NCBI GenBank assembly: GCA_036365145.1
Contig: JAEOAD010000001.1
Location: 100,351,501 to 100,415,500, forward strand
Origin: Orientallactaga sibirica
Lineage: Eukaryota > Chordata > Mammalia > Rodentia > Dipodidae
Reading direction: 5' to 3'
DNA length: 64,000 nt
Part shown: positions 46,055 through 56,590 of the stretch, in pieces
Numbering within the stretch: position 1 is the stretch's first letter
How the letters are laid out: the number at the start of each line of letters is the position of its first letter
Program-made: the position numbers and the translations under genes
The notes under the pieces: model-generated
What the model was told of the DNA's origin: nothing
Databases searched by the model: none
Seen by the model: the letters and a program-made list of their open reading frames with translations, nothing else

Positions 46055-46345
46055 AGGGTGGAGATAGAGCTCAGTGGTCAAAAGCACAGGCATGATGACC
46101 CAAGTTCAAATCCTCAGAATCCACATCAAGCCAGATGAAGTAGCAAGTGTCTTCAATACAAGCCCTCATGCAGGGACATGGGAGGTATGGGTAGCAGCAG
46201 AGTGAACTTTTCAAATCAGCTCTGCTGGTGCGGGCAGCAGGGATCACCATTCAGTTAGAAGACGAGGACCCACACCCAAGGTTGTCCTCTGGCCTCTATG
46301 TGCATGCTTCATCACGTGTGTGCACATTAATGAAACGTAAGGTAA
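46055..46345 (+). mobile_element. B3/B4-like SINE, diverged
   Basis: GGTGGAGATAGAGCTCAGTG head, CAAGTTCAAATCCTCAGAAT B-box region, and a GGTTGTCCTCTGGCCTCTAT end with CATGCTTCATCACGTGTGTG. The ending resembles B3 (B2 superfamily); the middle contains unrelated or diverged sequence. Confidence 0.55.
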
Positions 46346-46569
46346 ATGTCAACATCCTCAACAAAGAAAAGCGTCTCACTTGTTTGCTGGGGAAGTTTTT
46401 GTTTTTACTTTACTTGTGTAGATATTCTTGTTTACATGTTTTGTAAGCAAAGTATATTTCTTTTAGTAATAGGTGCTTGGAGACAAAAAAAAAAAATGAG
46501 GATTCTATTTCCTTTTGAAAGAATTGGCAGTTTCAAGGAGAGAATGAGCCTTCAGTGAACAAGTATGTG

Positions 46570-46757
46570 GCACGTATTTTACCAGGCATCCTTGTGCATT
46601 ATCCTGTTTAATGATAATTGTAGTCCTGGTTGTCATGGCCACAATTTTACAGGTGAGAAAATAGTCTTATGAAGACTATAATACTCACTGAGCTAATGAA
46701 AGCTGTGAAGTCAAGATGTGTGGGAGTCCAAAGCCCTTGTTCTGTTCACTACCAACT
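46570..46757 (-). mobile_element. MIR fragment
   Basis: The plus strand reads ACAATTTTACAGGTGAGAAA, GTGTGGGAGTCCAAAGCCCT and TGTTCTGTTCACTACC, the reversed MIR from its core to the tRNA-derived 5' end. Confidence 0.68.
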
Positions 46758-46829
46758 GGCAGTTGCTGTCCTTGTCCTTGTTACAGCTGTACCTGGAAAA
46801 TTAGTGTGGTTTTTTTTTTTTTTCATTTT

Positions 46830-47208
46830 TACCCAGGCCTCCGGCTCATTTTTGCATGTGTTTGTATGTGCGGCATATATGTGTGCATGCATGGCCATAT
46901 GAGGGGAAGGGGGCATATGTGTATGGGTGCATAAGCATGAGTACATGGCATGTAGAGGCCAAGGTTTGGTTAGAGTACCTTTCTGAAGTATACTCTACTT
47001 ATTTATTGAGGCAAGATCTCTCAATTGAACCGAGAGCTCTTCAATTTGCTGGTCTAGGCCATCAGCTTGCCCCAAGAGTCTTCTCGCTGCTTCCTCTTCA
47101 GTTATGGGATCACAGGTGGGACACCATGGTGCCCAGAACTGACAGAGGTGCTGGGGATCCAAACTCAGGTACTTTATTTGCACAAGCACTTTACCCACTG
47201 AGTCATGT
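46830..47208 (-). mobile_element. B4-like SINE split by an ERV LTR
   Basis: A reversed B4: a TG-rich tract (46850-46950), GAGGCAAGATCTCTCAATTG, ATCACAGGTGGGACACCATG, GGTGCTGGGGATCCAAACTC and AGCACTTTACCCACTGAGTC. The expected head end ATCTCCCAGCC is missing here but occurs immediately after the LTR at 48331-48341. A 184-codon plus-strand frame across it is SINE-derived. Confidence 0.82.
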
Positions 47209-48330
47209 TGATGGAGGATGGGAAAAGCTAGCTTCTTTTCCATGTTTTCAGTTAGAGATTGAGGCCCAGAGAAAACCAGGAGATACCATCCCACCTGCCA
47301 CCTTGCCCTGGCACAGGAATGAAACTCTTGACAGAAATGAAACTCATGTCGCATTGAAACCGATGTACAGCACCCCCTACTGCCCACAGCCTAGAGCACT
47401 ACCTAGATAGATCTCTTGGGTGGGCTGGCCCAGGTGGGCCGGCTGTAGGGTGTACCCTCCAAATCTACAAACCAATCAGCTCTTCCCCTTGCATATAAAG
47501 GCTCTCATCTTCCTCCTTTCTTGCCTTTTTCTCTCTGTAGGATTCTCCTGGGCTTGCCCCTGTACTGCATTGTGGTAGCCAGGCTGGGTGGGGGTAGAGG
47601 GCATAAAACTGTTTCTTGGTCTAGGGGAACTTTTCTGCTTGCCTCTGCATTATAGTTTGGGGTAACTTCCCACTTTGATTACATGTATGAATTTCTTCTT
47701 GTCACTAAATCTACCAAGTGGGTATTTCTCTGACATTCCAGATCAACCATGCAGGTGCTTTCATTAACTCTAGGCCTGCTACCTGTGTAATTTCCTTAAA
47801 CCCATGTTAACCATGAGTACAACTCTCTTCATTACTCATCTATCATCTGAATTTCTTGCTCTCTGCTTTGATATTTTCCATCTCATTTTCTCTTGAGCCC
47901 CACCATTTGCCTGTTTAACTCATCTCCATGTGCTTGGGGCTCTAACTCAGCCTTTCGTTGAAAGCCTCAGTTTAATTCCCCTCCATGTATTTTCAGCTCT
48001 ACTCTATTTTTTTTCTCAAAAAAAACAAAAAGCCTCAATGTCTCTTATAAACTCTGCAGTGTTTCCACATGAGAGTATGTTTCCCACTTCCTACATTATG
48101 ACTGTGTTCTAGCCTTCCTAGATCACAATCTCCCTTAAATAAACCCCATAAATTGTGATTTCTCCTTTAAATAAACCCCAAAATCTGTGATTTATCTTTA
48201 AATAAACGTAATTCATAATTTATCTTTCTTGAGTCCATCTTTATTAATTCTTTGTTAAAGGTAGGACAAAACCCAAACTTGAGATTCGTAAATTTGGGGG
48301 ACCACTTCTAAACCCCCAAATCCTACATCA
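47209..48330 (+). mobile_element. Solo ERV LTR inserted into a B4 SINE (copy 2)
   Basis: Starts TGATGGAGGATGGG and ends ATCCTACATCA, so the two ends form an inverted repeat. A promoter-like arrangement is visible: CCAAT at 47472-47476 and TATAAA at 47494-47499. Three AATAAA signals lie at 48138, 48170 and 48201 in ~31-bp repeats ending GTGATTTCTCCTTTA and variants. Flanks ATGT (47205-47208) and ATCT (48331-48334) fit a 4-bp duplication with one mismatch, as in gammaretrovirus-like ERVs. No coding region is attached. Confidence 0.8.
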
Positions 48331-48341
48331 ATCTCCCAGCC
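48331..48341 (-). mobile_element. Displaced head end of the split B4 SINE
   Basis: ATCTCCCAGCC completes the B4 head that stops at GAGTCAT (47202-47206). The two pieces join to give GAGTCATCTCCCAGCC as expected. Confidence 0.75.
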
Positions 48342-49132
48342 TTGTTTTACTCTTTTCTGTCACTCACTAGTTACATGAATGAAGATACAACAATGATTTA
48401 GTTTAATAATACTAATTGACTTTATTTTCCATTTTGAGATTAGCAACACTTATTTTCACAAAATACAATACATGTTATGATGGGATGAGCAGAAGAGGTT
48501 GGTTTTAGATGCAGAAAAGCTGGTTAAAGCAGAAACAAAGAGCAGACAATGGATAGGATGCTTCACAGTTACTTTCTTGTAAACTGGGGAGGCTGACATC
48601 AGATCACTTCACATTACCTTGTTTGGGTAAGAATAAAAGCAGAATGAACTTCTTGTATCAACTAAATCTGGTATATTTAAGGAATCTCTGTCTCTCCCTC
48701 TCTCTTCCTCTCCCCCCCTCCATTCCTCCTTCACCTGATTTTTATGAAGATCAGATTACTTAGTGGTCTGGGGGAACTTTATTTTAGGTAATCCAATATG
48801 AACTTTTAGTCTGGTTCATTTGGCCCCATGTAGTAATTTAGGCCAAACAATGGCCTTTAAAATGGTTCTTTAATAGTCATACATGTTTTACCTCTAGAGA
48901 CAGTGGAGGGATGGCTAGATTTTTGCCAACACAGGTTTCTTTCTAGAAATTTCAGTGTTCCTCAAGGAAAACATTGGGAAACCAGAGGAATTAAAATGCC
49001 TAGCAAGTGCCATGCTAAAGAGGGTACCTGTGAGAAAAGGTGAGCATTCTGCCATTCCTCTATTAATAACAGTAAGATACAATCTGAAGAAGTATTCCTG
49101 TGATCTGTTGTCTATTAATGTGAATTACTGGC
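48342..49132. other. Unassigned sequence
   Basis: No gene supported. A CT-rich stretch lies at 48688-48732. Confidence 0.4.
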
Positions 49133-49473
49133 TGCAGCAATCAGGTTCTCATTGCTGGTAGAAATCACCTGACAAAGAGCAGCTTTAGGGAAAAAGGGCT
49201 TTATTTTGGTTTACATACTTGAGGGGAAACTCCATGATGGCAGGGGAAATGATGGCATGAACATAGGGTGAACATCACCCTCTGACCAAAATAAGGTGGA
49301 CAATAGCAACAGGAGAGTGTGCCAAACACTGGCAAGAAGACAGTGTCCAAAATACCCATAAGCCTAACCCCAACAATACACTGCCTCCGGGAGAAGTTAA
49401 TTCCCAAATCTCCATCAGCTGGGAACCTAGCATTCAGAACACCTATGGGGGACACCTGAATCAAACCACCACA
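49133..49473 (-). mobile_element. Solo ERVL-MaLR LTR with perfect TSD
   Basis: Low end TGCAGCAATCAGG, high end AACCACCACA, flanked on both sides by CTGGC (49128-49132 and 49474-49478). Contains AAGGGCTTTATTTTGGTTTA and CATCAGCTGGGAACCTAGCA. A 5-bp duplication fits ERVL/MaLR. Confidence 0.94.
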
Positions 49474-50204
49474 CTGGCCATTTGTGTTTTACCATATCTG
49501 CAAATGGGATGACCAAGAGCATAGCCTAGTTTGACATCACTGGGAAAAAGGCAGAAAGGGTGATTTAAAGCTGAAAAATAAATCACCATGAACTTGATTC
49601 CCCAGAAACAATTTATGTGAGGGAGTGGAAACATATGTGATAGCTCTTCCTCCTTCCCTCTGATAAGGTGTCATCTCCACTGCTGGTTTTAGTCTTCCAA
49701 ATAAACCACAAATAAACTAAATGTATAATGAATCAAACAAACAAATTTATGAAATAGTCAATGAAGTGGTATTTGGTATTTTTTGATAACAAAGCAAACA
49801 AATACAGTATCTCATTATTTCCAGATCTTCTTGCCACTGACACAACAGCAGCACCGTTGTAAAGAATTGTTCTATTAGGAAATGAACATGGACCTCCCTG
49901 TGTTCGAGACAATTTTTTTTGTCGTCTCATAAAAGTAATATTCTAAATGTAGCCACAAATGGTAATTGGGAGTACAATTGTTCCTTGGTGTGTATAATTC
50001 AATTTTAACTACCTGCTACTGACCTCACAAGTCACCACTCAGGATTATTTACTGTGACCCAACAGAATCAATTTGGTGATTAACTGAGACAGTGTGCACA
50101 AAATGCCTATCAAGAATTTAAATGAATCTGTGCTAAGGAAAATTCACTGGTATGAAAGAGCAATTCATGAACTGATAACTGTCCCTACCTGAAGATTCCT
50201 CATC
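49474..50204. other. Unassigned sequence
   Basis: No gene or clear repeat. Confidence 0.4.
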
Positions 50205-50413
50205 TTTACTTCAATTAGTGCTATCACCTAATGGCAAAGGAATTAAGAATATTTTGTGACAAAGAGCAATTCATTTCTCTAAGCTTGTATCCTCATTATA
50301 AAAGCTTCATAAGGCAGTTCTGAAAGTGAATAAGGAGAGTGCATATAAAGAACTTAGAGCAGTGGCTGGCATGCAGTAGATGCTTAATAAATTAACGTAA
50401 GCCACTGTTATTT
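50205..50413 (+). mobile_element. MIR, long fragment
   Basis: TTCTCTAAGCTTGTATCCTC, GTGCATATAAAGAACTTAGA, GCAGTGGCTGGCATGCAGTA and GATGCTTAATAAATTAA follow MIR from core to 3' end. This is the best MIR in the window. Confidence 0.82.
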
Positions 50414-50539
50414 TGCAAAGGCATCTGAGTAATTTTTCTTCAGAAGATCAAGGATCAAGTGTCTATGACTCAATGCCAGTCTGACTGAGGTTTCAGTTCC
50501 CAGCATCAGATTTGATGATATATGATGAATATAGTTGGC

Positions 50540-50682
50540 TTTTAGAGGCAGGTTCTTTCTCTTATAGGCCAGACAGCCCTAAAACTCACTATAGAAATAA
50601 GTTTGGCCTTGAATTCCTGATCCTTCTCCTTCCACCACCATAGTGCTGGGATTAAAGGCATGTATTACTATGCCAGACCTTG
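50540..50682 (-). mobile_element. B1-like SINE, diverged
   Basis: AGGCCAGACAGCCCTAAAAC, TTTGGCCTTGAATTCCTGAT and GTGCTGGGATTAAAGGCATG are a reversed B1. Confidence 0.72.
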
Positions 50683-51912
50683 ACAGTGGACTTTTTAAAT
50701 GATGCCCTTCCCAAGAACATTTTTAAAGATACATGTTTGGGAAACTTCTCTCTTTTGAGACCAAACTTTATCAGCACACTTTTTGAGTGCAGGTCACACT
50801 TTAGTCTCTTCTCAAGCCAGGCAATTGGATTAAAGCACGTGACAGGAAGCCCCTCAGACATCACTCTCATGGAAACAGCATCAAATGACACACTACTGAA
50901 TCACAGCTCAGAGACTGAATTGAATTTACGAAGAGGGTGGAGTAAAGAGAGGTAGAAAATAAAACAAGAAGAAATGACTAATATTTATTCTAGCATGTAT
51001 TAAGTCATTTCACTATGTTGAATATAGATATTACCATATTTAAAATGACTGAAGGCAACTGGTGAGTGCAAATGGAATAAAGGAGAGCATGTGCTTTACA
51101 ATTTTTCTCTGGTATATATCTGCAAGTGTCCTGTAGTAAATTCTTAGCCTTTACATTCTATTCACTATTCTTTCATTCCCTGAAAATCTTTCCCTTAGAG
51201 ACATTTTTATTTCACTACGTCTGCCTTTTCTGGACTCTTTGTACAAACCATGCCATACAAGAGCCTCTCTGGAGATCCAGTCTGTACAAATTCCCCTAAG
51301 CCTGTAGTTCCCTTCAGACTTGTTCTAAGTCTCTGTAGATGTTTAAGGAAAGAGGAATCATTGTGCCAGCCTCTTCCTCATGTGAGTAATTTCCATCAGA
51401 GTCCAAGACCAGAAATCGACATGGGTGTTCTGGGGTTAATCCCAGAATAGTTACAAAAAATATCTTTTACTAGGACATTTATTAATGTTTTCATAAGGCC
51501 TAGAGGTTTATTTTATTACTGATTACTCAGACCACAGAATCTTCCAGGAATAATAAAGGGTCATCCTCATTATAAACTCAGAGGTAAACCCTTTTGCCCA
51601 TCACTATAGAATGTGACCATCAGAAAGGGGAACCTCATAGCAAAGCTGACTTTCATTCATGATGAGATGCCAAGATACCACGCACCGCTTCAGTTTAGAT
51701 TAAAAAAAAATGAAAACTGTGTTGGCTACATGACAATGTAAATATAGCAATGATGTTTCATAATGATTTAAAAGTATACTACCAGTAAGTCATTTTGTAA
51801 GTTTATACTGTCATTTTCTTTCTTTCTCTCTCTTCCTATTTTCTCTCTCTCTCTTTCAAAAGAGCAAAAGAAAGATGACTATCTGATGAATGGAATGAAA
51901 AAAGGAGTAATA
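50683..51912. other. Unassigned sequence
   Basis: Overlapping frames on both strands at 50652-50955 show no domain. Nothing else supported. A short CT-rich run is at 51818-51857. Confidence 0.4.
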
Positions 51913-52157
51913 GGGCTGGAGAGATGGCTTAGCGGTTAAGACACCTGCCTCCTAGGCCTAAGAACGCTGGTTCCTATCTCCAGCAGTTCCAATCTCCAGG
52001 TCCTACTTTTAGCCAGATGCAGTGATGCAAGGGTGCAATGCCGCACTTGACCACAAGGGGACAAACACATCTGGATTTTTGTTCACAGCAGCTGAGAGGC
52101 TGCTGGCACACCCATCTCTATCTGTCTTCCTCTCCCTCTCTCTCTGTCTCTCTCTCT

Positions 52158-52192
<35 letters not shown>
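51913..52192 (+). mobile_element. ID-headed SINE with internal extension and A32 tail
   Basis: Good head (GGGCTGGAGAGATGGCTTAG). The middle has a partial duplication (ATCTCCAGCAGTTCC then AATCTCCAGGTCC) and an extra GGGTGCAATGCCGCACTTGA segment relative to other copies. It ends in CT repeats and an uninterrupted A run of about 32. Confidence 0.85.
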
Positions 52193-52193
<1 letters not shown>

Positions 52194-52321
52194 AGAAGGA
52201 TTAACTTAAAAGTTTATGAAATTACTTATATAGTAAATCATGTCACAGCCATTTAAAGCTAAATAAATGATTCTTGGTTATTGGAAAAGGTCTTTCTTCC
52301 CAACATTTACTTTAAGATTCT

Positions 52322-52476
52322 AGGGTTAAAGAGATAGCTTAGCAGTTGAGGCATTTGCCTGCAAAACCAAAGGACCCAGGTTCAATTCCCAGGACCCATG
52401 TAAGCCAGATGCACAAGGTGATGCATTTATCGGGAGTTCATTTGCAGTGGCTGAAGGCCCTAGCATGCCCATTATC

Positions 52477-52522
<46 letters not shown>

Positions 52523-52575
52523 ATCTATCTACAACTTTCTCTCTTTCAAATATATAAAATCAATAAATTTTTTTA
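52322..52575 (+). mobile_element. ID-headed SINE with (TCTA)n expansion
   Basis: AGGGTTAAAGAGATAGCTTA head, GGTTCAATTCCC B box, GCCAGATGCACAAGGTGATG body. A (TCTA)11-like tetranucleotide tract at about 52475-52521 replaces the CT tract. Confidence 0.9.
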
Positions 52576-52828
52576 AATTACAAAATAAAATAAAACACTT
52601 ATAGTCATGGATGTTAAACAAGAAATGGTATCCTGTATTCTCTCAAAATTTATTCAGCTAAGCTAGACTCCTCAAGGATTTAATTAATGGGGATAAAAGT
52701 AAATTTGATTTGGATGAGTAATAAAAATCAAACTAGTTTGTTTTCCTCTGTCAATATGATAACTTTGGGATATTCCTTCCCTATAATTCATCCAGTCCCT
52801 TTGCTGGGGGTCCCTTATCTTAACTTTT

Positions 52829-53048
52829 TAAAGTATTTATTTATTTAGGAGAGGAAGTGGGATCAAGAGAGAGAGAGATAAAGAGAAAGAGACACAGAGA
52901 ATGGGCACACCTGTGCTCTATCCACTGCAAATGAACTCGAGACACATGTGCCACCTTGTGCATCTGGCTTATGTGGGTATTGAGGAATCAAACGTTGGTC
53001 CTTAGGCTTCTCAGGCAAGCACCTAACTGCTAAGCCATCTGTCCAGCT
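52829..53048 (-). mobile_element. ID-headed SINE with imperfect TSD
   Basis: A reversed copy with AAATGAACTCGAGACACATG and TGCTAAGCCATCTGTCCAGC. CCCTTATCTTAACTTTT (52812-52828) and CCCTGATCTTCATTTTT (53049-53065) flank it and differ at about three positions. Confidence 0.9.
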
Positions 53049-53402
53049 CCCTGATCTTCATTTTTTGTCCCTTCCATACTATGTTAACTATGTATATGTA
53101 TGAACATTGTCAACAAAAATAAGACAATCATAACATGTCTATATATGTATTTATTATTCATCAAATTAAAATAATAAAAAATAAAATTACCAAAGGTATA
53201 TATACAAACTGTAGGAACCTTACAAATGTTTTCTAGCATTCACCCCTGTGGAATCAGCCAAAGGGAGGGACTAAGGAAAAGAAAAATAGTTACAGGGAAA
53301 CGACATGCTCAGGCAACTATTTCACTGACTCTCCTTTCTCCTTTCTGAGTGGCACCCATGATGGATAGATATGTCCTGCATTTGTTAAAAATGCAATTAT
53401 GA

Positions 53403-53630
53403 GGGGCTTGAGAGATGGCTTAGTGGCTAATGCACTTGTCTGCAAAGCCAAAGGACCTTGGTTCCATTCCCCAGTACCCACGTAAGCCAGATGCACAAGG
53501 TGGCACATGCATCTGGAGTTCATTTGCAGTGGCTAGAAGCCCTGACACAGCCATTCTTTCCATCTCTCTTTCTCTCTTTCTCTTACTCTGCCTCTTTCCT
53601 TTTCGAATAAATAAATAAAAATAAAATATT
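53403..53630 (+). mobile_element. ID-headed SINE with 18-bp TSD
   Basis: GGGGCTTGAGAGATGGCTTA head and complete body. Flanks TTAAAAATGCAATTATGA (53385-53402) and TTAAAAATGCAACTATGA (53631-53648) differ at one base, which fixes both ends of the element including its AATAAATAAATAAA tail. Confidence 0.96.
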
Positions 53631-54067
53631 TTAAAAATGCAACTATGAAACAAGACTCTGAATTAGCAAAATTTGAAAGGAAGAGAGAATCCAAATTTGT
53701 CTCATTCCATCCAGTGCTCATGCTTTTTATTTATGGATTACAGTGAATAGATATCCCAATCCTCTTGAATCATTAAAACTTTCATAGCTCTGAAGAAAAC
53801 TCTGCAAGATTGACTTTAACATGAATAAACTATCTTTTAGCAATAAAATAAAATAAAATAAATAAAATAAAGGAGCTTGCCAATACCTTTTTATAACTTG
53901 AGGATAAAAACCTTTTTTTTCCCTGTGCAATAGAAACCAGTGGAGGATATTTTTATTTGTTTATTTAGTTAGTACTTTTTAAATTTTATTTGGTAATAAT
54001 TACAAATGATTGCTGGGAGCTTCTTCCTCATCCTCTCCGCAATTCTCCTGAGGGTCTTCTTGGTGGG

Positions 54068-54424
54068 TGTGACAGTTTGATTGAGATGTCCTCTCTAAAC
54101 TTGGGTATTCTGAATGCTAGGTTCCCAGCTGATGGCAAATTGTTAATTAAAGCCTTCAGGAAGCAGTGTTTTGTTGGGGGGGCAGGCTTATGGGTATTAT
54201 AGCCAGCTTCCTCTTGCCAGTGTTGGACACACTTTCCTGTTGCCATTGTCCACCTGATGTTGCCCAGAAGGTGATGCACCCTCTCTCTACTCATGCCAGC
54301 ATTTCCACCTGCCATCATGGAGCTTCTCCTCGAGTCTGTAAGCCAAAATAAACCTTTTTTTTTTTCCTCACAAGCTGCTCTTGGGCAGGTGTTTTCTGCC
54401 AGCAATGTGAACCTGACTACAACA
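54068..54424 (+). mobile_element. Solo ERVL-MaLR LTR with perfect TSD
   Basis: TGTGACAGTTTGATTGAG start, CTACAACA end, with GTGGG on both sides (54063-54067 and 54425-54429). Contains TATTATAGCCAGC, GCCAAAATAAACC poly(A) signal, and a T10 run after it. Confidence 0.95.
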
Positions 54425-56423
54425 GTGGGTTTAACAGTATTCATTGTAGGGAACATGAGGCCTCAGTCAATCTAGGGGGAGCAGAAATGGGTCTGACACA
54501 GTGCTTCAGGCTAATCCCACCCAGCCTGAGACCCTAAGAAGACCAACTGAAGCCTTATCATTGGCTGGTCTATGAGCCTATAGTCGCTATGGATTATAGT
54601 GAATACTGAAGTCATATTTTGCAGAGGAAAGTCTGAGAATAGCAATCCATGTCTCCTAGGAAGCTGATAAAAAAGATATCCTATGGGCCTGATAATTTAT
54701 CACTCCTATAGAATCCATACAACAGAACATTTGTCACAGGTATATATGTCAGGAGATTTGAAATATACAAGTATCTTTGAGTTTGGGAAACAAGACTAAT
54801 TTTACTACATTATCTTAATAAAACCTTCTAAAATTAAGTTTTCTCATCTTTAAAATTAAGATTATAGAATCACCTCTCATTGGATTTATTAAAAATAAAA
54901 GAAAAGGATTTAGTCTGCTTATACATACATATACATGTTTGACACACCATGTGTCATACACTAAATCTGCAATAAAAGCTGAAAATGATGATGCCACACA
55001 TCACACTTACAATCTGGCTGCTTCCCTAAAGGAATTTCTTTTATGGAAATGTAAACTTCACAGATCATTCTTAAGACTTGGAAAAATTAGGGTTCAATAA
55101 AATGATCTGGAATCCATTAACACATTTCTTAGAAAAAATATATATAGTGGTATCAATTTCCAGAAAAAGAAACATTAAGTTCAAGAATCTAAGCTGGATA
55201 TTGAAACTATGTCATAAAGATAATTGGTCCTGGAATCTATGATAACAGCCATGACTCTAACTTATATCTTACTATAGTGATTAACACTTTCAGCTCAATC
55301 ACAGAATGAGAGATCTAGTTACTAGGGCTTAGTTTGTAAGGATGCAAATGGAAGCAGAGTTGCAGAAAAAAGGAGCCATGTAGATGAGCAAAACTATGAA
55401 GGAAGTCAGTGCTAATATGCCTTCCTTATAGGGTGGCACTGGGCTTAGCATCTCCAGACACATCTGCCTTTTTCAATAAAACAGTGCTGACTCAGCTCCA
55501 CTTCTATTGTTTCTCCCCAACAAGCATGGAACCTTTTCCCACTTCCTTCATCTCTTTGATCCAATAGTCTTCTTTGACCACCCTGCTGCACTTTAACATC
55601 TAAAATCGCCATCTTCAGTCATGTTTTCTACTTGATTTTCCTCTAGAAAGCAATTTGGCTAACATGCTGAATATTAGACTTATTTTTTTTTTTTTACTTT
55701 TATCCCCTAGATCACAAACTCTGAGGTTGCAGAGAAGTTGTCCCATTCTCTTTACTCATAGTTTTGAGTGATTATGGCTTCAACATCATTAAGTTGTGTG
55801 CCATATGCATTTCCTGCATGGAAATTGAAATGTTTTCACCCACATGAGGACTTACAGCCCAGAAAAGAATTTTAAAAGGGAAAACATGATCCTTAGACAT
55901 TTATATAACTTGTGCTAGTCACAGAAACTTCCATAATTATCCTAAGGATGGTATATCTACTCTTCCCAAAAGCATTCCCATTTTTTTCTAGATGATATAT
56001 AATTCTAAGTGTAGACATTTTAAAATGTTAGGAATTGGAATGTAGCTTTTATCATTAAAAAACAATTAATAGAATAATTATTTTCTTAGAAGAATTTGTA
56101 TAGGATAGATCTAGTTATCACAATAGTATGTTTATTAAAGTCTTGACAAAATTTAAGAAGAAAATAAACCTTGAACTTTTATGAGTCTATCTTTTTGCTG
56201 TAGCTATATTATTAGAGTAGAATCTTAGGTTAATTCTCTAAATTCATGGATAGTTCCTGCTCTAGATGTTTTATCTGTTTGACATAAAAAATAATTAGTG
56301 CATAATCTATCCCCCTTTGTCTCTTCCTAAAGGGGAAATCATTTGGTACCAAGCAAAATAAACTTAATTTCTCCACTACTCTAACAAAACAAACAAACAA
56401 ACAAAAAATCAAACATGACTCTA
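54425..56423. other. Unassigned AT-rich sequence
   Basis: Two kilobases without a recognisable repeat, exon or RNA. I see nothing supported. Confidence 0.45.
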
Positions 56424-56590
56424 GGGCTAGAGAGAGGGCTCATCAGTATTTAATTCCCCAGTACCTACATAAAACCAGACACACAAAGCTGGTACATGCC
56501 TCTGGAGTCAGTTGACAGGGAAGGAGTCCCTGGCATGTTCATGTCCTATCTCTCTCCCAAATAATGAATAAAATTACTCTATCTTACAAA
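56424..56590 (+). mobile_element. ID-headed SINE, deleted and diverged
   Basis: AGGGCTAGAGAGAGGGCTCA head, then directly AATTCCCCAGTACC (B-box region largely deleted), CCAGACACACAAAGC body and TCTCTCCCAAATAATGAATA tail. Confidence 0.7.

Noticed and set aside
46856..47410. 184-codon plus-strand frame, the longest in the window
   Set aside because: It runs through a reversed B4 SINE and into an ERV LTR, so it is not an ancestral coding sequence.
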